Part shown: piece by piece, positions 58,249 through 64,000 of the stretch | Layout of the letters: every line of letters begins with the position of its first letter | How positions within the stretch are numbered: position 1 is the first letter of the stretch | Assembly: GCF_029968035.1 (NCBI RefSeq) | Contig: NZ_JASCIQ010000004.1 | Span: forward strand, 1-64,000 | Length of the DNA: 64,000 bases | Source: Streptomyces cavernicola | GTDB lineage: Bacteria; Actinomycetota; Actinomycetes; Streptomycetales; Streptomycetaceae | Direction of reading: 5' to 3' | Translations under genes and position numbers: made by a program | The notes under the pieces: generated by a model | Databases searched by the model: none | Seen by the model: the letters and a program-made list of their open reading frames with translations, nothing else | Told to the model about the DNA's origin: nothing

Positions 58249-59130
58249 TCACACGTCACGTTTGTGCACGACGGCCACGGCAACCGCTGCCGCCACCAGC
58301 GACCATGCCCCGAACACGATCCACCCCTCGGTGACCGATACCGGGTACTTGTCCACGCTGTAGTTCCGTTCAGGGTTCTGCACCAGAGCTCGCCATGCGG
58401 TGAGCGGCATCGCGTTGCCGATCTCCTTGACCCACCGATAGGTCTCGCCCATGAACAGCGTGGGCAGCAACAGGAGCACACCGACGACAGCGACGACGGT
58501 GCCCGCGGCGTGGCGGACGAGTGCGCCGAGGGCCATGCCGACGAGGGCGCACAGCGGCGCGAGCAGCACGGACGCGGCGACGGCCCGCAGTGCGCCGGGG
58601 TCGCCGATGGACATGCCGTGGTGTTCCTGCAGGATCGCCTGGGTGACGCCGAACGAGGCGCCCGCGGCAACTGTGCCGAGGACGAGCATGACGGCCGCCA
58701 TGACGGTCGCCTTGGCTGTCATCACCGTACGGCGTGCGGGAACGGCGGCGAAGGTGGTGCGGATGAGTCCGCTGGTGTACTCGCCGAAGACGGCAAGGGC
58801 GCCGACACTGCCCGCGATGACCATGAGGAGTTGCCGGGCCGGGTCGACGAAGGCGGACGCCAGGGGATCGAACAGCATCTGCGGCAGCTCGGCACGCCCC
58901 GGCGGCGGGGCAGGCGGCAGTTCGGGCTGCTGCGCCAGCCGATCGGCGTGCGACAGAGCGGAGTTGACGTTGATCCCGACGACGGCCAGGAGGCCCACCC
59001 CGAGGACCCCGTAGGTGGAACGCAGCGACCACAGTTTGATCCACTCGGCGATGAGGAGGTGGTGGAACCGGCCTGGTGGGGCGAGAGCGGTCACGTGAGC
59101 TTCGGGCTCGGTGGCTGTCTGTGTGGTCAT
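58249..59130 (-). CDS. ABC-2-type transporter permease
   Basis: This 293-residue membrane protein has six hydrophobic segments: RFHHLLIAEWIKLWSLRSTY, GVLGVGLLAVVGI, QLLMVIAGSVGALAVFGEYT, VMAAVMLVLGTVAAGASFGV, GALVRHAAGTVVAVVGVLLL and GWIVFGAWSLVAAAVAVAVV. The loop between helix 1 and 2 (about 45 residues, Pro-rich) is extracellular. It pairs with the ATPase encoded upstream, with which it overlaps by four bases. Together they probably export a peptide or lipid, as in BceAB/DrrAB-like systems. Confidence 0.88.
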   Translation of the reverse strand: MTTQTATEPEAHVTALAPPGRFHHLLIAEWIKLWSLRSTYGVLGVGLLAVVGINVNSALSHADRLAQQPELPPAPPPGRAELPQMLFDPLASAFVDPARQLLMVIAGSVGALAVFGEYTSGLIRTTFAAVPARRTVMTAKATVMAAVMLVLGTVAAGASFGVTQAILQEHHGMSIGDPGALRAVAASVLLAPLCALVGMALGALVRHAAGTVVAVVGVLLLLPTLFMGETYRWVKEIGNAMPLTAWRALVQNPERNYSVDKYPVSVTEGWIVFGAWSLVAAAVAVAVVHKRDV

Positions 59131-60038
59131 CGTGCGTCTCCTGCGCTGTATTCGACGCTGTCGGCGGTGAGCCCCATGAACGCCTCTTCCAAGGAGGCGG
59201 AGCGCGGGGAGAGTTCGTGCAGCAGGACCCGGTTGCGGAAGGCGAGCTCGCCGATGCGATCCGCGCCCATGCCGGTCACCGTGCACGACCCGTCGGACTC
59301 GCCGCGGACGGCCGCCCCCTCCTCGGCGAGGACGGACATCAGCCGGGCGGCCTCGGGCGTTCGGACGGTCACCGTCAACCGGGTGCCGCGGGCTGCGAAC
59401 TCCGCCAGGCTCTCCGCGGCGATCAGCTCGCCCCGGCCGATGACGATCAGCTGCTGGGCGGTGTGCTCCATCTCGCGCATCAGATGGCTGGAGACCAGCA
59501 CCGTACGGCCCTCGGCGGCCAGCCGACGGAACAGGCCGCGCACCCACAACACACCCTCCGGGTCAAGGCCGTTGAGCGGCTCGTCGAACAGCAGGACGGG
59601 CAGGTCGCCGAGCAACGCGGTCGCGATGCCGAGCCGTTGCTTCATTCCCAGCGAGAACCCCTCGATGCGGCGACGGGCAACGGTGGCAAGGCCCACCTCC
59701 TCCAGGACTTCGCCGACCCGGCGGCGCGGCAGCCCGTTGCTGTGCGCCAGTGCCGACAGGTGCGACCGTGCGCTGCGTCCGCCGTGTACGTCATGGGCGT
59801 CGAGCAGGGCCCCGACGTGCCGCAGTCCTCGTGGGCGTCCCCGGAACGGCCGGCCGTCGACGGTGACGGTGCCGCCGCTGGGTTCGTTCAGGCCGAGGAT
59901 CATCCGCAGCGTGGTGGACTTACCTGCGCCGTTGGGGCCGAGGAACCCGGTGACATGGCCGGGGCGGACGGTGAAGGTCAGGCGGTCGACGGCGGTGGTG
60001 GCGCCGTATCGCTTCGTCAGGTCGTTGGCGTCGATCAC
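59127..60038 (-). CDS. ABC transporter ATP-binding protein
   Basis: This protein of about 303 residues has Walker A GFLGPNGAGKSTTLRMILGL, signature FSLGMKQRLGIATALLG, Walker B LPVLLFDEPLNGLDPEGVLW and the H-loop VLVSSHLMREMEHTA. The C-terminal extension after residue 215 is that of DrrA/daunorubicin-resistance-type ATPases. The start is uncertain; GTG at 60038 gives VIDANDLTKRYGATTAVDRL, the canonical opening, while GTG at 60047 and ATG at 60074 are alternatives. Divergent from the truncated sensor kinase, which probably regulated it. Confidence 0.9.
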   Translation of the reverse strand: MIDANDLTKRYGATTAVDRLTFTVRPGHVTGFLGPNGAGKSTTLRMILGLNEPSGGTVTVDGRPFRGRPRGLRHVGALLDAHDVHGGRSARSHLSALAHSNGLPRRRVGEVLEEVGLATVARRRIEGFSLGMKQRLGIATALLGDLPVLLFDEPLNGLDPEGVLWVRGLFRRLAAEGRTVLVSSHLMREMEHTAQQLIVIGRGELIAAESLAEFAARGTRLTVTVRTPEAARLMSVLAEEGAAVRGESDGSCTVTGMGADRIGELAFRNRVLLHELSPRSASLEEAFMGLTADSVEYSAGDAR

Positions 60039-60170
60039 CCGGCCCACGGTGCCGTGGCCGGGTCCGTACGGCATCGGCCCGCGAGCCACACTCCGAGGAC
60101 GCGTTTGTAGCCTCGGGGCGTACGCCTTGAGGCCGACGACCTGGCGTCGGCCCGTACTTATCATCGCGGC

Positions 60171-60608
60171 ATGAGCGTCTCACACCGCGCCGCCCTGTCC
60201 TGGCGCTTGCGGCCCGCCGCGGCGCAGGCCCTGGCCTGGTGCGGGGCTCTGGCCTACCCGATCCTGTTGTACGGCGCGGTCCTCGACGAACACGAGCCCA
60301 CCGGTGCACGGCTCCTCCTGCCGGCCGTGCTCTCGGTTCTGACCATTCCTCTGCTTCTGCGTCGACCGTTTCCGGCTCTGCTGCTGATGCTCGCCGGCTC
60401 GTTCGCGGCAACCGTGACGGCGGCCTCGCAGTTGGCCTCGGCGTTCCCCTTCATGGCACCGGGGCAGGCGTGGCAGATCGGCTGCCTGCAGGCTGTGCTG
60501 ACGGATCTCGCCGTCGCCTGGATCGCCGCCACCCGGACGCGCCGGACCGCACTCACCGCTGCGGCGCTGACGCTCGTCGAGCAGATCGCCGCCGCGGGCC
60601 ACTACCCG
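60171..60608 (+). pseudogene. Sensor histidine kinase, truncated to its membrane domain
   Basis: The segment starts MSVSHRAALSWRLRPAAAQA and shows the N-terminal four-helix membrane sensor of Streptomyces kinases (WCGALAYPILLYGAVLDEHE, VLSVLTIPLLLRRPFPALLL, LQAVLTDLAVAWIAATRTRR). At about 60608, after TLVEQIAAAGHYP, it joins unrelated sequence, so the dimerisation and ATP-binding domains and the response-regulator gene are gone. Its position opposite the ABC genes suggests a former two-component/ABC defence or export unit. Confidence 0.75.
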
Positions 60609-60695
60609 GTGCGGCATGAGCTCGGTGACGGTGAACATGCCACGGGCGGCCATCAGTTCGCACAGGCGCCATCGGTAGCTGATCTGGCGTGGCAT
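60608..60695 (-). pseudogene. XRE-type helix-turn-helix protein, N-terminal scrap of an integrating element
   Basis: The minus strand from the ATG at 60695 reads MPRQISYRWRLCELMAARGM then FTVTELMPH, the beginning of the small XRE proteins encoded just after tyrosine integrases in Streptomyces mobile elements. It stops at the junction with the kinase gene. Confidence 0.6.
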
Positions 60696-60888
60696 CAGGA
60701 GGTCCTTCCCGGCCGCAGGGCGGCCTCGGTGGTGGCGTCGAAGGCGCGGCGCAGGGAGCGGGTGCGGAAGTCGGAGGAGACGCAGGTGTAGATCGCGGTG
60801 GTGGGGGCGTGGTCGTGGCCGACCTGCTGTTGGACGAACAGTGGGTCGTGGCCGTCTTCGATCAGGTGGGTGATGTAGGACCTGCGTA
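60695..60888 (-). pseudogene. Tyrosine integrase, C-terminal remnant
   Basis: The segment reads ALRRSYITHLIEDGHDPLFV, QQQVGHDHAPTTAIYTCVSS and DFRTRSLRRAFDATTEAALR to a stop that overlaps the XRE start (TGATG). The second catalytic Arg, the His of VGHD and the Tyr of IYTCVS are present. Everything upstream (Arg I, Lys, core-binding domain) is missing, replaced by a resolvase fragment. Confidence 0.75.
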
Positions 60889-61020
60889 GCGCTCGCGCAG
60901 GTCGGCGCCGAGCGTCACCAGGTGGGGGACGGAGCGGGAGAGGCGGTCGAGCCGGGGCACCTTCAACGTGTCGTCCTCGCGCAGTACTTGGAGGACAAGG
61001 TCGAACTTGGGGCAGGACCT
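60886..61020 (-). pseudogene. Serine recombinase (resolvase) fragment fused to the integrase remnant
   Basis: Minus-strand text FDLVLQVLREDDTLKVPRLD then RLSRSVPHLVTLGADLRER is the catalytic-domain segment (LRxGDxLxVxRLDRLxRS) of resolvase/invertase proteins. It joins the integrase sequence at the bases GAGCGCT (about 60886-60890). Confidence 0.75.
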
Positions 61021-61162
61021 TCGCGCCGCTCGCGGTCCCTATGAGTAGGGGGCTCACTCAACTCCGGTGAGTGGCCAGAGTTAGACTCAGGGTGGAGATG
61101 GCCGCGTCAAAAAGTCTGGCCCGTCCGCTCCAACTGGATCGTAAACGAAATGGGGACATGGC

Positions 61163-61492
61163 GTGTCAGCCGGGACGGACATCAAGGATCCGGCAGCGCT
61201 CAGCCGTGCAGGTAGCGGCGCAGGCGAGATCGCGGGACAGATGCGAAGCGCCGGCGCGCATCCGGTGGACGAGACGCGCTCGGCATCCCGCGACTTCGGC
61301 ACAGACAACTGGGACGGCGGGCTGGACAAGGCGCTCTCCGGACTGGCAGAGATCTGGTCGGCTCAAGTCTCCGCGCTTGTGGCCGACTGCAACAGCCTCG
61401 CCAGTCAGTGCGCCAGATCGGGAATGCTGTACCAGCGCACCGAAGCAGCGAATACGCAGAACATGGATTCCTTGCGGAGCGATTTCGGCTAG
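61163..61492 (+). CDS. WXG100-type (ESX) small helical protein
   Basis: This 109-residue all-helical protein has a Trp-x-Gly turn (DNWDGGLDKALS, residue 50-52) between two helices (SRAGSGAGEIAGQMRSAGAH and LAEIWSAQVSALVADCNSLA), the arrangement of substrates of type VII (ESX) secretion. It has no signal peptide. A GTG start with GGGGA upstream fits. It is followed by a larger protein also beginning with helical text, typical for secreted pairs. The secretion apparatus itself lies outside the window. Confidence 0.65.
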   Translation: MSAGTDIKDPAALSRAGSGAGEIAGQMRSAGAHPVDETRSASRDFGTDNWDGGLDKALSGLAEIWSAQVSALVADCNSLASQCARSGMLYQRTEAANTQNMDSLRSDFG

Positions 61493-61559
61493 AGCAGGAC
61501 CTTCAACACCGCCACACAGCCAGTCCGACGCACGACGCCACGGGGAACCCGCACACTCC

Positions 61560-62885
61560 ATGCCGAAGTACGAGCAGCTGTACCACCTCAACCTCAGCAA
61601 CCTCAAAGCAGCCGCTGGCCGTTGGGAAGAAACCGCCACCAAGCTGAAAGAGCTGGACACCGCCTACGGCGACCAAGTGGCCCGCCCCTTCAAACAGGCC
61701 GACTGGACCCAGCCGATCCTGACGGCGGCCAAGGCCGACGGTGACGTGCGCGCCGCCCAACAGCAGTACGAGAACGCCCACAAGGAAGCCAAAGGAATCG
61801 CAGGCGTTCTCACATCACTGCACACCGAGCTCAAGAAGGCCAAGGACGATCTCCACCACCTTGCCGACGTTGAAGCCAAGGAACAGGACCTCCAGGTCAG
61901 CCCTACGGGCACCGTCACTCCACGCAACGACCTCTCCCAGGACACCGCCGCCCGCCACGATCTGGATGGCCAGGCCGCGATCCGGGAACAGCAGGAAACC
62001 TGCGAGGCATTTGCCCGTCGCGTGGAACGCGTACTGAAGCGCGCCGCCGAAGCCGACGAGACTGCCTGCTGGGCCCTGGGCCGTGATCTCGGAAAGAGTA
62101 GAAGCGACTTCAACTCAAAGGTCGTCACCTCCCTCACCGACGCCGACGCCACCCGTGCAGCCGAGAAGAAGCAGGACGCCGGTGGGAAGGCCGACGGGTG
62201 GGTCGCCGAAGGCGAGGGCGAAGCCTCCGGGCCCGGTGCCGATGCATCGACCACCGGACCGGAGGCCGCGAGCGGCAAGCTGGCCGAAGCAGAAGCGCAC
62301 GCTGACCTCGGACGTGCGAGCGCGGAGGGCTCGCTCACCAACGGCCCGATGAAGCTCGCCGGGGAGGCTGAAGCCTATGTGGGCGCCAAGACCTCCGCGG
62401 CCGGCGGCATCACGCATGAAGGCATCAAGGGCGAGGCGACTGCATTCGCGGGCGCCGAAGCCTCGGCCAAGGGCACCGCCGACGCAGGCCCCGTCGGGGT
62501 GTATGGAAGGGCGGAGGCCAAGGCCGGCGCCGAGGCCGGGGTCAGCGCCGGGGCCGGTCTCGACGGGCTGCACGCAGGCGCGGAAGCGTTCGCCGGGGCG
62601 AAGGCCTCCGCTGCGGGTGGCGCGGACATCGGTGGCCTCGGGGCCGGCGGAACGGTCGAGGGGTGGGCCGGAATCGGTGCCGAGGCCGAGGCGACTCTTG
62701 GCAAGGGCGAGGATGGCAAGTGGCACATCGGCGCCAAGGCAGGTGCAGCCCTTGGGATCGGCGGAGAGGTCGGCTTCGAGGTCACTGTTGATCCGGGGAA
62801 GATCGCCGATACGGCCAGCGATGCGGCCAACGCCGTCGGTGATGCAGCCGACTGGGTCGGCGACGGGGTCGGCAGCCTGTTCTGA
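61560..62885 (+). CDS. Large Ala/Gly-rich protein, probable type VII-associated cargo
   Basis: This 441-residue protein begins MPKYEQLYHLNLSNLKAAAG; residues 1-190 are coiled-coil helical (ADWTQPILTAAKADGDVRAA, LHTELKKAKDDLHHLADVEA), as in long ESX substrates. From about residue 215 on it is built of Ala-Gly-Glu repeats: GEAEAYVGAKTSAAGGI, GEATAFAGAEASAKGTA, RAEAKAGAEAGVSAGAGLDG, AGAEAFAGAKASAAGGA, IGAKAGAALGIGGEVGFEV. The tail is ADTASDAANAVGDAADWVGD. No enzymatic toxin domain is recognised. It follows the WXG100 gene by 67 bases. Confidence 0.7.
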   Translation: MPKYEQLYHLNLSNLKAAAGRWEETATKLKELDTAYGDQVARPFKQADWTQPILTAAKADGDVRAAQQQYENAHKEAKGIAGVLTSLHTELKKAKDDLHHLADVEAKEQDLQVSPTGTVTPRNDLSQDTAARHDLDGQAAIREQQETCEAFARRVERVLKRAAEADETACWALGRDLGKSRSDFNSKVVTSLTDADATRAAEKKQDAGGKADGWVAEGEGEASGPGADASTTGPEAASGKLAEAEAHADLGRASAEGSLTNGPMKLAGEAEAYVGAKTSAAGGITHEGIKGEATAFAGAEASAKGTADAGPVGVYGRAEAKAGAEAGVSAGAGLDGLHAGAEAFAGAKASAAGGADIGGLGAGGTVEGWAGIGAEAEATLGKGEDGKWHIGAKAGAALGIGGEVGFEVTVDPGKIADTASDAANAVGDAADWVGDGVGSLF

Positions 62886-62944
62886 CTCACGTTCCCCGCA
62901 GGCCTACTGACGTAGGCACACCGCCACAGTAAGGAGGGCCCGAA

Positions 62945-63442
62945 ATGGCCTCGACCCTGCCCGTGCCGATCGAGTTTGAACTGCCGGAAGGCTGGCACGC
63001 CGCACCACCTGACGAAGTCGGTGCACCAGGCGCGGCGTTCATCGCGCTCTACCCGCAAGCGGACGCCGGGTTCACCGCGAACATCACGATCGACGGTGAG
63101 TACCGTCCCGACGCGGCGACGTTGCCCCAGATTGCCCACGAGTCGGTGGAGCGCCTGCGTCAGGCCGACGCGATCGTCGAGGTCACCGCAAGCCGCGAGA
63201 TCGGCTCCACGGACGCACCCGGACTCACACAGACACTGGCCATCGCAGCCGTCGTTAGTGGGGTGCCTCACGACCTCGTCCAGTCTCAGGTGTACCTGTC
63301 CCTGCTGGATGCCACCGACCCGCACAGGCGGGCGGTGATCCGCCTGGTCCTGACATCCACCGCAGCCCAGCACCACGAAGTCCTGGACGACTTCCAGGAC
63401 TTCGTGCGCACTGTCCGTCCGGATAGTGGCGCGGCCTCCTAG
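62945..63442 (+). CDS. LpqN-like (DUF1795-type) soluble protein
   Basis: This 165-residue protein reads FELPEGWHAAPPDEVGAPGA, FTANITIDGEYRPDAATLPQ, IAHESVERLRQADAIVEVTA and HEVLDDFQDFVRTVRPDSG. This pattern of a PsbP/Mog1-like fold is that of the LpqN/DUF1795 group, found beside actinobacterial secretion genes. It has no signal peptide or lipobox, so it would be cytoplasmic, perhaps a chaperone for the preceding cargo. AAGGAGG precedes its ATG. It is 59 bases behind the Ala/Gly-rich protein gene and probably in the same operon. Confidence 0.65.
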   Translation: MASTLPVPIEFELPEGWHAAPPDEVGAPGAAFIALYPQADAGFTANITIDGEYRPDAATLPQIAHESVERLRQADAIVEVTASREIGSTDAPGLTQTLAIAAVVSGVPHDLVQSQVYLSLLDATDPHRRAVIRLVLTSTAAQHHEVLDDFQDFVRTVRPDSGAAS

Positions 63443-63494
63443 CCTCCTCCGCGGCGCCTCATGCCGCCTAACCAACTCCCCGTAGGTTGATCTC

Positions 63495-64000
63495 ATGGGA
63501 CTCTTCGACAAGCTGACCGGTACCAAGCGCCCCGCCGACGGCATCGCCCCGCGATCCGCAGCCGAGGTTCACGCGTCCCTGCTAGGCCTCAACCGGCCTG
63601 ACGTCCCGTACGTCATCAGGGATGGCCGCGAGGAGGGCGCCGATCTGGTGGCAGAGTGGCGCATCCTGGATCCGGCTTGGCAGACCTTCTTCGTCCGCAC
63701 CCAAGTGAGCCGAGTGTTCCAGGTGCGCATGCGTCTGGTTCCGGACAAGAACGAAGTGCGTTCCCTCGACCAGCAGTACGAGGTCACGTGGGTCGGCAAT
63801 ACGCCAAGCCTCGCCATCTCGGCCGAGGCCCAACGCGGCCAGGTACAGACGGTCTCCAAACGCTGGACGCTTGGGGGCGGTGAGGAGGTTGGCAAAGCCG
63901 AAGTGACCGAGACGTTCCACTTCGACAGCTCCGACCTGAAGAACCCTCTGCAGGAAACCGTTCTGGGCGCGGGATGGACTTGGCGTGGAGTGATCACCGG
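63495..64000 (+). CDS. Conserved hypothetical protein, N-terminal part (runs off the window)
   Basis: The frame opens MGLFDKLTGTKRPADGIAPR and stays open for 168 codons to the window end: RPDVPYVIRDGREEGADLVA, EWRILDPAWQTFFVRTQVSR, VPDKNEVRSLDQQYEVTWVG, WTLGGGEEVGKAEVTETFHF. The codon bias is good and the text beta-rich. No family is named with confidence. It follows the LpqN-like gene by 52 bases on the same strand and is probably part of the same secretion-linked operon. Confidence 0.75.
   Translation, partial: MGLFDKLTGTKRPADGIAPRSAAEVHASLLGLNRPDVPYVIRDGREEGADLVAEWRILDPAWQTFFVRTQVSRVFQVRMRLVPDKNEVRSLDQQYEVTWVGNTPSLAISAEAQRGQVQTVSKRWTLGGGEEVGKAEVTETFHFDSSDLKNPLQETVLGAGWTWRGVIT

Noticed and set aside
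61560..62885. Polymorphic toxin with a C-terminal nuclease or deaminase domain
   Set aside because: The C-terminal 220 residues are Ala/Gly/Glu repeats without catalytic motifs, and the following gene does not look like an immunity gene.

Overview
The window is chromosomal DNA from a high-GC actinomycete, almost certainly Streptomyces. Codon third positions are overwhelmingly G or C, GTG starts are common, ATGA stop/start overlaps are frequent, and the gene families (a SARP/AfsR-type regulator, DUF1707, a SpoIIE phosphatase with a RsbW-like ATPase, two-domain AsnC regulators, a TTA codon in a luciferase-like oxidoreductase) are typical of that genus. The density of transposon wreckage, broken genes and dispensable catabolic clusters suggests a chromosome arm rather than the core; this is inference. 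I found no tRNA, rRNA or CRISPR array.

Layout. 0-9.4 kb: a transposase end, a decapitated EthD gene, an F420/flavin (LLM) oxidoreductase, a small gene for a peptide of seven tandem 9-residue repeats with a strong terminator, a Tat-exported metallophosphoesterase, several lineage-specific proteins, and an ArsR-DUF1707 pair. 9.4-14.9 kb: a dead IS21-type element (istA frameshifted) whose istB is split by a second element, a recombinase-in-trio (RIT) unit with three overlapping tyrosine-recombinase genes, long terminal inverted repeats and a 6-bp core. 15-20.8 kb: fused fragments of a transhydrogenase and a sodium symporter, an adenosine-deaminase-like gene, a secreted protein, remnants of IS630, MazG-like and HIT genes, a methyltransferase, and a second, inverted copy of the gene at 7.6-8.1 kb. 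20.9-27.2 kb: an AfsR-like regulator divergent from an SDR, a quinone reductase and a DHA2-type exporter. 27.2-30.5 kb: a secreted repeat peptide, an LtrA remnant, a VOC protein, and an alpha/beta hydrolase between 50-bp inverted repeats.

30.5-38.9 kb holds two mirror-image modules, each with a hydrolase, a transporter and a divergent double-length AsnC regulator, probably for uptake and cleavage of amino-acid conjugates. 39-43.5 kb has a frameshifted zinc-ribbon gene, a small conserved protein and a membrane-bound SpoIIE phosphatase/kinase. 43.6-46.6 kb is an ECF41 (SigJ) sigma-factor locus with its predicted target promoter lying directly behind the sigma gene, driving oxidoreductase, cupin and carboxymuconolactone-decarboxylase genes. 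47-48.6 kb: a MocR regulator and an IS5 remnant.

48.6-56.3 kb is a catabolic cluster: aromatic-acid transporter, CocE hydrolase, IclR regulator, flavin monooxygenase, hydroxyquinol 1,2-dioxygenase and maleylacetate reductase. Together they would convert a phenolic acid through hydroxyquinol and maleylacetate to 3-oxoadipate, with two copies of a likely IclR operator. 56.3-61.1 kb: intergenic repeats, a lineage-specific gene, an ABC exporter whose partner sensor kinase is cut off, and a chimera of XRE, integrase and resolvase pieces. 61.1-64 kb: a WXG100-type protein, a large Ala/Gly-rich protein, an LpqN-like protein and a further partial gene, which look like cargo or accessories of a type VII secretion system whose machinery is not in the window.
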